Origin: Anaerocolumna chitinilytica
GTDB taxonomy: Bacteria > Bacillota > Clostridia > Lachnospirales > Lachnospiraceae
Length of the DNA stretch: 64,000 nucleotides
Direction: 5' to 3'
Assembly (NCBI RefSeq): GCF_014218355.1
Contig: NZ_AP023368.1
Location: 2,298,001-2,362,000, forward strand
The position numbers and the translations under genes were made by a program. Positions 32,523 to 41,967 of the stretch are shown here, piece after piece (position 1 is the first letter of the stretch; each line of letters begins with the position of its first letter). The notes beneath the pieces were generated by a model. It saw nothing but the letters and a program-made list of their open reading frames with translations. It did no database searches and was not told the origin of the DNA.

Positions 32523-35089
32523 ATATTTTTAACAAAGTCACCCTGCAAAATATGAAAAAAAGCCATACCCGGACAGTTGTCACGATTATTGGAGTTATTC
32601 TCTCGGCCGCTATGATAACAGCAGTTGCTACCTTTGGTACTTCCCTGTTAAATTTTATGTTAAAGGTTTCTGTCCAGAAATATGGTGACTGGCACGTTGA
32701 GTTTTTTGATGCTGCCGCCTCTTTTGTACAGGAGAGAGCCCATGATCATAATGTTACCAAAACCGCAGCCTTTGAAAATATAGGATATGCAGACCTTGAA
32801 GGAGCAAAAAGCCCTGAGAAGCCTTATCTGTTTATCGCCGGTTTTAATAAAGAAACGTTTGATACCTTGCCTATAAGCTTGATTGCCGGAAGACTGCCCA
32901 AGAACAGTGGGGAAATTCTTGTTCCGTCCCACGTTGCTGCAAAGGGCGGTGTAAGATTTAAGGTGGGTGACACAATTTCACTTGCTGTTGGAGATCGCTT
33001 GGAGGGAGATAAAAAGCTAAGCCAGCATGACCCTTACCAATACAGGAAAGAAACTCTTGTATCAAAAGTACAGAGAACCTACACGGTTGTAGGCATCTGT
33101 AACAGACCTGCTTTTGAGGAACATTCCGCTCCGGGATACACATTGATAACAAAAGCAGATACTGTAGACAAAGCAGACAGCAACAGTCTGTTTGTCACGC
33201 TCAAAAATCCCCATAAAGTGAAAGCTTATGTAAACAGCACAGCCGGAGCGGGAGGTTATCTCCTGAATGATGATGTCTTGCGATTCATGGGAATTACAGA
33301 TAATAAACTGTTCAATGGGTTTTTATATATGGTTGGCAGTATTTTAGTCGCCATAATAATGTTAGGTTCAATTTTTCTGATCTATAATTCCTTTAATATC
33401 TCCTTGAATGAACGAACACGACAGTTCGGGATTCTCTCATCAGTTGGTGCCACAGCGAAACAACTGCGAAATTCAGTATTGTTTGAAGGGGTTTGCATTG
33501 GAGCCATTGGCATACCCATTGGAGTTATGGTAGGTATAGGCAGTATAGGGCTTATAAATCCAATAGTTGACGGGAAGTTCAGGAATATCCTAAAAAGCAC
33601 TGTGCCTTTAACACTATCCGTATCCGTACCCGCAATTGTAGCCGCAGGGGCAGTCAGTTTGGTTACCATTCTGATTTCAGCCTATATCCCTGCAAAAAAA
33701 GCTGCAAATACTCCCATTATGGAGAGCATTCGACAGACTAATGAAATTAAAACAGATGCGAAAGCCGTGAAAACTTCAAAGCTCACTCAGTATATTTTCG
33801 GGTTAGAGGGGACTCTTGCATTAAAAAACTTTAAGAGAAATAAGAGGCGGTACCGCAGCATCGTGTTATCACTCACCTTGAGTGTTGTGTTGTTTGTATC
33901 GGGAAGTGCTTTTGGAACAACGTTAAAAAGGCTTTCGAATCAGTATACAGTGGATATTGATTATGATATCTATTTTACCAATCAGGACATGAACGATGGC
34001 GAGATGTTTCCCCTTTATGATAAACTAAAAACTGCAGATGGGGTTTACGAAAGCTCTTATCAATCAGTATTAGCGTATTCCTGTTTAGTTAAGGCAGAGG
34101 ATTTATCAGACAAATACCGGGAATATAGGGGGTATAAGAAGGCTGATGAAACCGTTTCGCTGCCAATGGACATTCAGTTTATTTCGGACAGTGAATATCT
34201 GAGTTTTATCAAGGACTTGGGCTTGTCTCCGGAAGAATATACCGGGCAGAACGCAAAAATGGTTGCTGTTGCTAAACAGCGGGTTGCCAGGGAAAACAAA
34301 GGGAGCGAATTGTTTGATATATTTGCCAATCGCTCTTTGGATAGTACAGTTGCACCAGAAATTAACAAAAAACCAAAATTGGAGCAGGAACAGAATGTAA
34401 ACATTACCTTTGTCGATACATATCCGATAAGTCCGCCGCCAAAGCAATCCTCTGAACAAAATTCCAGCGTTTTTATGGTGGTTGCACCTTATTCGCTGAA
34501 AGAAAAGTTTGAAACCCCGGATACCCATTCGATTATAGCCCTGGGCTTTTTGTCAAAAAATCCTTCTCAGTCGGTGATTGAAATGGAAAAGATGATTCAA
34601 GGTGAGGGAATTACTTCGTCGTATAATCTATACAATGTATATGACTTAGTGGAGCAATACCACAATATGACCTTTGTGATAGATGTTTTTACCTATGTTT
34701 TTGTTATTATGATTTCACTGATAGCGGTTGCAAATGTATTTAATACGATATCCACAAGTATCAGACTGCGCAGGCGAGAGCTTGCCATGCTCCGCTCGGT
34801 AGGTATGTCCGACAGGGATTTCAATAAAATGATGAACTTCGAGTGTGTCTTTTATGGTATGAGGACATTGCTGTATGGAATTCCGTTGTCGGTAATCTCT
34901 TCATGGCTGATATACAAGGGGTTAGTGTCTGCAGAAAAGATGGATAACTTAAATTTTGTATTCCCTTGGGGCAGTATGGTAATCAGTGTGTTCAGCGTAC
35001 TCTTTATTGTGTTTGTTACGATGTTATATGCTATTAGCAAGATAAAAAAAGAAGATATCATTGACGCACTTCGGGATGATTTAACTTAA
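32519..35089 (+). CDS. FtsX-like ABC permease, 856 residues
   Basis: A large permease with two FtsX modules. The first transmembrane helix is near residues 20-45. An extracellular domain follows, then a three-helix FtsX block (residues ~265-390) ending in SAYIPAKKAANTPIMESIR. A second helix (VLSLTLSVVLFVSGSAFG) and a second extracellular domain (~460-720) come next, and a final FtsX block contains RLRRRELAMLRSVGMSDRDF. Such two-module proteins export or clear antimicrobial peptides, or lipoprotein-like substrates, from the membrane. With the kinase and regulator it would give inducible peptide defence; substrate unknown. Confidence 0.9.
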   Translation: MNIFNKVTLQNMKKSHTRTVVTIIGVILSAAMITAVATFGTSLLNFMLKVSVQKYGDWHVEFFDAAASFVQERAHDHNVTKTAAFENIGYADLEGAKSPEKPYLFIAGFNKETFDTLPISLIAGRLPKNSGEILVPSHVAAKGGVRFKVGDTISLAVGDRLEGDKKLSQHDPYQYRKETLVSKVQRTYTVVGICNRPAFEEHSAPGYTLITKADTVDKADSNSLFVTLKNPHKVKAYVNSTAGAGGYLLNDDVLRFMGITDNKLFNGFLYMVGSILVAIIMLGSIFLIYNSFNISLNERTRQFGILSSVGATAKQLRNSVLFEGVCIGAIGIPIGVMVGIGSIGLINPIVDGKFRNILKSTVPLTLSVSVPAIVAAGAVSLVTILISAYIPAKKAANTPIMESIRQTNEIKTDAKAVKTSKLTQYIFGLEGTLALKNFKRNKRRYRSIVLSLTLSVVLFVSGSAFGTTLKRLSNQYTVDIDYDIYFTNQDMNDGEMFPLYDKLKTADGVYESSYQSVLAYSCLVKAEDLSDKYREYRGYKKADETVSLPMDIQFISDSEYLSFIKDLGLSPEEYTGQNAKMVAVAKQRVARENKGSELFDIFANRSLDSTVAPEINKKPKLEQEQNVNITFVDTYPISPPPKQSSEQNSSVFMVVAPYSLKEKFETPDTHSIIALGFLSKNPSQSVIEMEKMIQGEGITSSYNLYNVYDLVEQYHNMTFVIDVFTYVFVIMISLIAVANVFNTISTSIRLRRRELAMLRSVGMSDRDFNKMMNFECVFYGMRTLLYGIPLSVISSWLIYKGLVSAEKMDNLNFVFPWGSMVISVFSVLFIVFVTMLYAISKIKKEDIIDALRDDLT

Positions 35090-35120
35090 TGGGAAAACCT
35101 GAATTTAAATCTGAAAAGTA

Positions 35121-35151
35121 TTGACCCTGACATTGTGTAATAGTGTAATAT
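35121..35151 (+). promoter_or_regulatory. MerR-type promoter with a 19-bp spacer
   Basis: TTGACC (35121-35126) and TAATAT (35146-35151) are separated by 19 bases, longer than the usual 17. The spacer has partial dyad symmetry (TTGTGT / TAGTGT). Overlong spacers are the hallmark of MerR-activated promoters, and the next gene is a MerR protein. Confidence 0.7.
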
Positions 35152-35183
35152 ATGAGCAAATGAGCAGGAGGTGAAGTATAAAT

Positions 35184-36071
35184 ATGAAATCAATAAAACA
35201 GGTTTCGGATCTAACGGGTATTAGTGTTCGAATGCTTCATTATTACGATAAAATCGGTTTGTTAAAACCGACTACTATAACAGAAGCGGGATATAGGCTA
35301 TATGGTGATGAGGCCTTAGAAACTCTACAGCATATACTTTTTTTTAGGGAGCTTGATGTTCCCTTGAAAAAGATGAAAGAAGCTTTGGATGGTTCACAAA
35401 ACGACAAAGTGCAGATGCTTCATAATCAAAAAGAATTACTTTCCCTAAAAAGAGATAAATTAAATGAACTAATTGGACTTATTGAAGAAAAACTAAATAA
35501 TAATGGTACTGTAAATTTTAAAGAATTTGATATGAGTGAATATTTTAATGTACTGGAAGCATTTATGCAGGAGCATGAAAATGAAGTTGTCAAGTATTAC
35601 GGCAGCGTAGAGGAATTCAGCAAAATCCTTGAAACAATGAAATCCAAAGAGTTTGAGGGTGCTAAAATGGCAATCAAACAGTTTGGCAGTATCGAAAAAT
35701 ACACGGAAGCGATAAAAAATAACCTCAGTAATTTGCCATTGATTATGGAAGGGTTTCAGTCAATTAAAGATAATATAGATGTTTATTCAGAACAAATGGA
35801 TCAATTAATGAAACTTTTGACATCTGATTTAAGTAAAAATCCTTTTTCATCTGATATTCAGGAGATTGTAAAATTAATGGATGATATGGTTAAGGAGCAG
35901 AGTGAAATTGTTAAGATGGATATGGGAGAAAACTATTTTGAGCTGATGGCGGATATGTATTTAACAAAGCCCGCATGTACAAAAATCCATGATAAAAAAT
36001 ATGGAAAAGGTGCGACAAAATTTATAGGGGAAGCCCTCAAATACTATAGTGAAAACTGTAAAAGGAAATGA
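35184..36071 (+). CDS. MerR-family regulator with TipAS-type effector domain
   Basis: 295 residues. The N-terminal MerR winged helix is IKQVSDLTGISVRMLHYYDKIGLLKPTTITEAGYRLY, followed by a coiled coil (residues ~75-115). The C-terminal ~150 residues match the TipAS (thiopeptide/multidrug-binding) domain: MLEAFMQEHENEV-like helices, VEEFSKILE, FIGEALKYYSE. In TipA-type regulators this domain traps drugs and activates the gene's own promoter. The 19-bp spacer upstream supports autoactivation. It may influence the preceding exporter, but it starts 94 bp after that operon. Confidence 0.88.
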   Translation: MKSIKQVSDLTGISVRMLHYYDKIGLLKPTTITEAGYRLYGDEALETLQHILFFRELDVPLKKMKEALDGSQNDKVQMLHNQKELLSLKRDKLNELIGLIEEKLNNNGTVNFKEFDMSEYFNVLEAFMQEHENEVVKYYGSVEEFSKILETMKSKEFEGAKMAIKQFGSIEKYTEAIKNNLSNLPLIMEGFQSIKDNIDVYSEQMDQLMKLLTSDLSKNPFSSDIQEIVKLMDDMVKEQSEIVKMDMGENYFELMADMYLTKPACTKIHDKKYGKGATKFIGEALKYYSENCKRK

Positions 36072-36222
36072 GTATACCTGAAAATCATAGGCATAAAATA
36101 ATAGCATAACGAATATGATTAGAAGTATTTGCTATGTGTTATGCAACAACCAAAATTGTACGGTTAACTGTGGCCCCGCAGAGTTGAGGCACAGATAATA
36201 TAAATTACAAGGAGGTTTGATA

Positions 36223-37218
36223 ATGTCTAAAAAGAGGTTTTCTTTAAAAACACTCATGGTAATATTTGCAGTAGCAGTATTAATAACCACATTCTGCCTG
36301 ACCTTACCTGTGAGTGCTGCTGCCAGAGGTGCATGGGCACCAAATACTGCATATGCAGTAAGTGATACGGTAACTTACAATGGAAGTACTTATACCTGCC
36401 GTCAGGCACATACTTCCCTCGTAGGCTGGGAACCATCTAATGTTCCGGCTTTATGGGAATTAGGGGGCGGTACGACACCACCAGCAACAAACGGAGCGAC
36501 ATTCTATGCAGACATAAATTTCGGAGGAACTGCAGTGATACTTGGGGCAGGTAATTATACCTTATCTCAGTTGAATGCAAAAGGGATACCGAATGACTGG
36601 ATGTCTTCTCTTAAGGTTCCTGGCGGATGGACAGTTGAGGTCTATGAGAATGATAATTTTGGAGGAACGAAATGGACCTACACTTCAGATTCCTCTTGGG
36701 TGGGCGATTCTGTAAATGATAAAATGTCATCGGTAAAGATTTATATTGGCTCACCGAACACGTCAGTAACAAAGCCTTCCGAAGTACCAAACAACATCTG
36801 GACTTATACAGTGAATGCGGACAATAAATTTGGTAAAGGCGGAGATTTTGCTTTATTACTCTGCGCTGTTATTAAAAAGGAAAGCAGCTTTGGAGCAGGC
36901 TTACCGGGTAGTCCCTCAGCCGGTGATGGCTTGATGCAAGTAGAGCCAAACACCCGCAGCGCTTATTTGTCTTTATTCAGCTCAACATTTGGCTACGCAT
37001 ATAACCATAGCAGCGAGCAGGATCAGGTATATCTGGGTGCGCTGATATTAAATGAAAAGATTACAAAGTTCGGTAATATATATAATGGTTTGTTGCATTA
37101 TAACGGGGGAGACTATTGGTATCCGGGCGCTACGGATTCTTATGGCCGTCCTATTCTGGCAAACTTATATGCAGATGAAGTGTACGGCACATATAAGAGT
37201 TATGGCGGAAAGAATTAA
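36223..37218 (+). CDS. Secreted CBM5/12 - beta/gamma-crystallin - lysozyme-like protein
   Basis: 331 residues from ATG 36223, preceded by AAGGAGG. It has a signal peptide with cleavage after VSAAA. Residues ~37-78 form a CBM5/12 module (GAWAPNTAYAVSDTVTYNG, then TYTCRQAHTSLVGWEPSN with its aromatic surface). Residues ~90-175 are a beta/gamma-crystallin-type domain with two Greek-key motifs (FYADINFGGTAVIL and VEVYENDNFGGTKW). Residues ~200-320 resemble a soluble lytic transglycosylase fold, with catalytic glutamate in CAVIKKESSFG and GLMQVEP. It is probably a wall- or chitin-targeted muralytic enzyme; I do not recall this three-part architecture. Confidence 0.8.
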   Translation: MSKKRFSLKTLMVIFAVAVLITTFCLTLPVSAAARGAWAPNTAYAVSDTVTYNGSTYTCRQAHTSLVGWEPSNVPALWELGGGTTPPATNGATFYADINFGGTAVILGAGNYTLSQLNAKGIPNDWMSSLKVPGGWTVEVYENDNFGGTKWTYTSDSSWVGDSVNDKMSSVKIYIGSPNTSVTKPSEVPNNIWTYTVNADNKFGKGGDFALLLCAVIKKESSFGAGLPGSPSAGDGLMQVEPNTRSAYLSLFSSTFGYAYNHSSEQDQVYLGALILNEKITKFGNIYNGLLHYNGGDYWYPGATDSYGRPILANLYADEVYGTYKSYGGKN

Positions 37219-37240
37219 GATTTTTCAATTATAATATGAT

Positions 37241-37276
37241 TGCCGGGATTAATGAAATAAAATCCCGGCATTTTTT
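37241..37276 (+). terminator. Strong terminator
   Basis: Perfect 10-bp stem TGCCGGGATT (37241-37250) and AATCCCGGCA (37261-37270), 10-base loop, then six T residues. Confidence 0.92.
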
Positions 37277-37312
37277 GTAGATTTTTTGAAAGAAAAGTTA
37301 TATTATAAGATA

Positions 37313-37341
37313 TTGACAATAATTTACAGATGTGCTATTTT
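37313..37341 (+). promoter_or_regulatory. Promoter of the GH43 operon
   Basis: TTGACA (37313-37318), 17-base spacer, TATTTT (37336-37341). This would start transcription about 470 bases before the GH43 gene. Confidence 0.65.
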
Positions 37342-37821
37342 GAAAATAAAACAACAAGGGTAAAATTCATCGATGGATAGTTGGTTCATTAAACAAATGA
37401 AGAATATAGAATGTTAAATATCATCAAATAAAAACAAATATATTACATATAAAATACAAAAAATTAAGCATACTCGATGACAGCGGCATCGTAATTATAT
37501 TTATTAGAAGTTCTTAAGAGATTTTTACCGGATTTCTTACATGAGTGTTTTACTTCGCATCAACTTATAGCATAAATTGGGTAAATCCTCTATCCTGTAT
37601 TCTAATTCGCCCGGGGATGCAGAATACTTACGGCAGTTTACGGCCGAAGGAGGGGTATTCTACTTGTGACAAGCAAAACATCATGTTTCATTCCGGTACA
37701 AATAATACTTTAGGAAAAAGGAGGTGTAAATTTAGTTTCATACTGTCAAGTGAGTAGAGAATGCCTCATTTGAAGAAACATCATTTAACACAATAAAATA
37801 CCTATTTAGGAGGGAATGAGT
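37342..37821 (+). other. Long structured 5' leader before GH43
   Basis: About 470 bases with no convincing gene. A nested hairpin is visible: outer arms AGAATAC (37621-37627) and GTATTCT (37655-37661), inner arms CGGC (37631-37634) and GCCG (37643-37646). An AAAAAGGAGGTG ribosome-like site near 37717-37728 has no usable start after it. A frame from a GTG at 37545 lacks a ribosome site and looks accidental. No known riboswitch consensus was recognised. Confidence 0.45.
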
Positions 37822-39606
37822 ATGTTAAAGTTATTAAGCGGAAGTATCAAAGTATTAACAAGATCTCAAAAATTATTTCTAATAGCTTTATTTACGATTA
37901 TGTTACTGGCAGCACCTTCTGCAGTCTGTTTTGCTCAGAATCCTGTTATCACAAGCATTTATACAGCAGATCCATCTGCACATGTTTGGGCGGACGGTAA
38001 AATTTATATTTATGCTTCCCATGATATTGACCCAAATCAAGGCTGTGATTTAATGGACAAGTATCATGTGTATTCTTCTTCGGATATGGTGAATTGGACC
38101 GATGAGGGTGAAATATTGAATGCAAGCCAAGTGCCTTGGGGAAGAGCAGAAGGCGGTTTCATGTGGGCACCTGATTGTGCCTATAAAAATGGTACCTACT
38201 ATTTCTACTTCCCGCATCCAAGTGGTACCGATTGGGGTAATACCTGGAAGATTGGAGTTGCTACCAGTAATAAACCAGCCAGTGATTTTACAGTGCAAGG
38301 GTATATTCCAGGACTTGAATCTTTGATTGATCCTTGCGTATTTCAGGATGATGACGGTCAGACCTATCTGTATTATGGAGGCGGCGGTGTCTGCAAAGGT
38401 GGGAAACTGAAAGATAATATGATGGAAATAGACGGATCAATGCAAACGATGACGGGGTTAACGGATTTTCATGAAGCGACCTGGGTATTTAAGCGAAATG
38501 GCTTATATTATCTGACCTATGCAGATAATCATTCGGATTCAACCGGAGATAACAGACTGCAATATGCTACCAGTACCAATCCGTTAGGACCATGGACTTC
38601 CAGAGGAGTATATATGGATCCGACAGATAGCTATTGTGCTCATGGTTCTGTAGTGGAATATAAAGGGCAGTGGTATCAATTCTACTTTGACAGCTCTGTT
38701 TCTCATAATGACTGGTTAAGAACTACCTGTGTGGATAAGCTAAACTTTAATGCAGATGGGACAATACAAAAGGTTATAGCAACTACCACCGGTGTACCAT
38801 CCGTAGGACCGTCGCCAACTCCTAATCCGAACCTGATTAAATATGAAGCAGAGAATGCTGTTTTAGGAAATGGTGCAACCGTTGGAACCGACAGCTTGGC
38901 ATCGGGTGGAAAATGTATACAGAATCTGCATCTTACCAATTCTTATTGCCAATTTAACAATATAAATGGAGGCACCGGTGGCAGAGCAACAATTGATATC
39001 TATTACGCTACCAATGATACAGGTGCGAAGATAGGTTTAACGTTAAATGGAGTTGATTATTCATTTCTGAATACAATTTCTACCGGGGGATGGAATAATT
39101 ATACCGGCCATACATATCTGACTGTTCCGCTGAATCCAGGTACCGCCAATACAATTAAACTTACCGGCGGAAACGGTGGTGTAAATATTGACTATATCAC
39201 CATCAGTTCCTTTAATGAGAAGGGAGTTTCAACAGCAAAATACGAGGCAGAGAGCGGGAGCCTTGCAAATGGTGTGGTTATTGCGAATGATAGTGCTGCA
39301 TCAGGAGGAAAATGTTTGCAAAATATGCATCTTACCAACGCCTCCTGTCGGATTAACAATATCGATGGTGGCAGCGGCGGAAGTAGGACATTAAAGATTA
39401 GTTATGCTTCCAACGAGGCATCAACGATTACAGTAATTGTGAACGGGACTCCTGCAGGAACGCTCAGTTGCACAGCTACCGGCGGTTGGAGTACTTTTAC
39501 CGGCAGTATTCAAAAATCTATTACATTGAATTCCGGGACAAATAATAATATTCAATTTGTAGGTGGAAATGGAGGCATTAATCTGGATTATATAACGATC
39601 CAGTAA
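37822..39606 (+). CDS. Secreted GH43 glycosidase with two CBM35-like modules
   Basis: 594 residues from ATG 37822; AGGAGGG lies 7 bases upstream, and an ATG at 37816 is too close to it. It has a signal peptide ending near VCFA. The five-bladed GH43 domain (residues ~40-310) has the base D50 in YTADPSAHVW, the pKa-modulating aspartate in LIDPCVFQDDDG and the acid E218 in HEATWVFKRNGLYYLTYA. After a SPTPNPN linker come two tandem CBM35/6-type modules (YEAENAVLGNGATVG and YEAESGSLANGVVIA), each ending GGNGGxNxDYITI. It probably releases arabinose or xylose from hemicellulose. It is 43 bp upstream of the next secreted enzyme. Confidence 0.92.
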   Translation: MLKLLSGSIKVLTRSQKLFLIALFTIMLLAAPSAVCFAQNPVITSIYTADPSAHVWADGKIYIYASHDIDPNQGCDLMDKYHVYSSSDMVNWTDEGEILNASQVPWGRAEGGFMWAPDCAYKNGTYYFYFPHPSGTDWGNTWKIGVATSNKPASDFTVQGYIPGLESLIDPCVFQDDDGQTYLYYGGGGVCKGGKLKDNMMEIDGSMQTMTGLTDFHEATWVFKRNGLYYLTYADNHSDSTGDNRLQYATSTNPLGPWTSRGVYMDPTDSYCAHGSVVEYKGQWYQFYFDSSVSHNDWLRTTCVDKLNFNADGTIQKVIATTTGVPSVGPSPTPNPNLIKYEAENAVLGNGATVGTDSLASGGKCIQNLHLTNSYCQFNNINGGTGGRATIDIYYATNDTGAKIGLTLNGVDYSFLNTISTGGWNNYTGHTYLTVPLNPGTANTIKLTGGNGGVNIDYITISSFNEKGVSTAKYEAESGSLANGVVIANDSAASGGKCLQNMHLTNASCRINNIDGGSGGSRTLKISYASNEASTITVIVNGTPAGTLSCTATGGWSTFTGSIQKSITLNSGTNNNIQFVGGNGGINLDYITIQ

Positions 39607-39649
39607 GTATTGTTTCCTTAAGAATTTCAGAGGTAAAAGGAGGCCGTTA

Positions 39650-41803
39650 ATGAAAAAGTACAGAGTTGCTTTAATGATAATTTGTTGTCTGGCATTATTG
39701 AGCAGTTTTATGGTGTTTGACTCCACCGTTCAAGCAGTATCTACTGCCATTGACAAATGTGATAGTACAGCCGGATGGTCTGGTTCTGATTCCGTGTCTT
39801 TGGATACCACCAACAAGAAAGAGGGTACAGGGTGTCTGACAAAAACAGGAAGTGGAACCGACTGGTTCAAGAAAACGCTCAGTCCCGCCGTTAACTCAGG
39901 TGTTTCGGAAAGCAACGGTTATATACACCTGTGGCTTTATGTATCGGATGCTGGTAAATTAGCTTCAACAGGAGCTCAGCTTGAAATTACAAGCTCAGGC
40001 GGTCCGGATGTAAACGAATATTCCTGGAATCTTATGAATGCCGGGCTTGTTTCCGGATGGAACGAGCTGAGCCTTAAACTAAGTAATGCCGCAAAGATAG
40101 GAAATCCGGATCTAACTGCCATTAACTTCGTAAGGGTCTATTATTTTCTGACGGGGAGTATAACCTGCAAGCTGGATGATGTTTATTTTACGGATGGGAA
40201 TGGAGGGGGAGGTTTGTCCGATCTCATAATAACAGATCTTACCTGCTCACCTGCAAGTCCGCAGCCTGGGAATGCTGTAACCTTAAGTGCCACGGTTAAG
40301 AATCAGGGAAATGCGGCAACGCCGGCAGGAACTATCTTAGGTGTAGGCTTCCAGATAGATGGAGCAGCCACTTCACTTTGGAGCGACAACTATACGGCAT
40401 CTCTTGGGCCGGGGTCATCCATTGTTCTGACAGTGAATGGAGGAACCAATGGGACGACATGGACAGCAATATCCGGAACCCATACAATTACAGCCTATGT
40501 GGACGATGTGAACCGGATTGCTGAGTCCAATGAGTCCAACAATATCTTCACAAAGAGTATCACTGTGGGCGGAACTTCCTCCGGTGATATCGTAGGAAAA
40601 GTAATTGTAGGCTATCAGGGGTGGTTTGACGCACCCGGAGACGGTGCACCTGCAAATAACTGGGTCCACTGGGCTAACGGCAGCATGCCTGCACCAGGGA
40701 ACCAGAACTTTGAAATATATCCGGATACAAGAGAATATACTACTCTTTTTAACACAGGTTATGCTAACCTATTAAATGGTTCACCTGCTAGGCTGTTCTC
40801 GTCTTATTCTACCCAAACGGTGAACAAGCATTTTGAATGGATGCAGACTTACGGAATTGATGGTGCTGCAATTCAACGATTCGGCGGTGAATTAAGCGAC
40901 CCGAACAGAAAGGCACAGCGCGACAGTGTGACCATGAAGGTGAAAACTGCTTCCGAGACCTATGGACGTAAATTCTATGTTATGTATGATATCTCAGGAA
41001 TGGGTTCGGATTTTGGCACAAAGCTTGAAGCAGATTGGACTTCGACAATAACCGGTTCCCTGAATCTGTTGAGTTCTTCTGCTTATGCAAAGCAAAACGG
41101 TAAGCCGGTCGTATGTATCTGGGGAATGGGCTTTAACGATGGCGGTCACCCTGGTGATGCGGCTGAATGTATCAGCATAATCAATTGGTTTAAAGCTCAG
41201 GGTTGTTATGTTATAGGCGGTGTACCAACGTATTGGCGTGATTGTGATAATGCACATCCTCTCGCTTCCGATCCAGGTGCTACAAATGATAGCAAAACTG
41301 GATTTCAAAATGTATACAAAGCATTTAATATGATTCAGCCTTGGATGGTTGGAAGAATAAGGGGTATCACAGGAGCTGGAAGTGCAGACAATTTTAAAAC
41401 TTATATTATAGGTCCGGATTATAACTATTGCCAGGTTAATGGAATGGATTATGCACCGGTAATCTTCCCGGGATTTGCATGGTCTAACATGCATAATGGT
41501 ACAACGCCTAAAAATGAAATTCCAAGACTGCATGGTGATTTTATGTGGAATCAGGCCTACAATACTGCTACCTTAGGGATAACAAGCGCTTATATTGCTA
41601 TGTTTGACGAATACGACGAAGGCACTGCAATAGCAAAAGCGGCAGAAGATTCCTCCATGATACCAACCAACCAATACTTCCTCACTTTGGATGCGGATGG
41701 TATACACTGTACATCCGATTTCTATCTCAGACTTACCGGAGATATTACCAAAATGCTGAAGGGATTGATTCCTAAAACCAGTACTCATCCGACGGCGCAC
41801 TAG
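39650..41803 (+). CDS. Secreted GH71/99-like glycosidase with CARDB domain
   Basis: 717 residues with a signal peptide (cleavage near TVQAVS). Residues ~35-180 form a jelly-roll module that may bind carbohydrate (WYLYVSDAGK-like strands). Residues ~187-305 are a CARDB-type Ig-like adhesion domain (LIITDLTCSPASPQPGNAV, then LSATVKNQGNAATPAG). Residues ~310-710 match the GH71/99-like barrel, opening VGYQGWFDAPGDGAPANNW with later YVMYDISGM, VVCIWGMGFNDGG and FDEYDEGTAI. Relatives are called xylosidase/arabinosidase or endo-mannosidase-like; substrate unproven. AAAAGGAGG precedes the ATG. It is cotranscribed with GH43. Confidence 0.82.
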   Translation: MKKYRVALMIICCLALLSSFMVFDSTVQAVSTAIDKCDSTAGWSGSDSVSLDTTNKKEGTGCLTKTGSGTDWFKKTLSPAVNSGVSESNGYIHLWLYVSDAGKLASTGAQLEITSSGGPDVNEYSWNLMNAGLVSGWNELSLKLSNAAKIGNPDLTAINFVRVYYFLTGSITCKLDDVYFTDGNGGGGLSDLIITDLTCSPASPQPGNAVTLSATVKNQGNAATPAGTILGVGFQIDGAATSLWSDNYTASLGPGSSIVLTVNGGTNGTTWTAISGTHTITAYVDDVNRIAESNESNNIFTKSITVGGTSSGDIVGKVIVGYQGWFDAPGDGAPANNWVHWANGSMPAPGNQNFEIYPDTREYTTLFNTGYANLLNGSPARLFSSYSTQTVNKHFEWMQTYGIDGAAIQRFGGELSDPNRKAQRDSVTMKVKTASETYGRKFYVMYDISGMGSDFGTKLEADWTSTITGSLNLLSSSAYAKQNGKPVVCIWGMGFNDGGHPGDAAECISIINWFKAQGCYVIGGVPTYWRDCDNAHPLASDPGATNDSKTGFQNVYKAFNMIQPWMVGRIRGITGAGSADNFKTYIIGPDYNYCQVNGMDYAPVIFPGFAWSNMHNGTTPKNEIPRLHGDFMWNQAYNTATLGITSAYIAMFDEYDEGTAIAKAAEDSSMIPTNQYFLTLDADGIHCTSDFYLRLTGDITKMLKGLIPKTSTHPTAH

Positions 41804-41834
41804 GAGCTGAAATTATTTAAGTTGATATTACAGC

Positions 41835-41867
41835 GAGCGAGGGTTTAACGTTAAATTACCCTCGCTC
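41835..41867 (+). terminator. Hairpin after the GH71/99-like gene
   Basis: A 10-bp stem GAGCGAGGGT (41835-41844) and ACCCTCGCTC (41858-41867) with a 13-base loop. No clear T-run follows, so it may act as an mRNA 3' stabiliser or weak terminator. Confidence 0.65.
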
Positions 41868-41916
41868 ATGCTTTGTAAAGCTACAAGCAGGTATTCATAA
41901 TTTTACCGAATAAGAA

Positions 41917-41943
41917 ACCTCTCTTCATAAACTACATATAATG
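41917..41943 (+). promoter_or_regulatory. Near-consensus sigma-K-type promoter before the LysM gene
   Basis: AC at 41917-41918, 16 bases, then CATATAATG at 41935-41943; the sigma-K consensus is AC, 16-17 bases, CATAnnnTA, so one -10 base differs. It lies 25 bases before the LysM gene start. Sporulation expression would suit that gene. Confidence 0.4.
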
Positions 41944-41967
41944 GAACAAAACCCTTCGGGAGCAGTA

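Noticed and set aside
37545..37757. A 70-codon frame in the GH43 leader
   Set aside because: The GTG start has no ribosome site, composition is not protein-like, and it overlaps the structured hairpin.
40994..41533. A 179-codon minus-strand frame inside the GH71/99-like gene
   Set aside because: It is antisense to a well supported enzyme gene and shows no domain or ribosome site.
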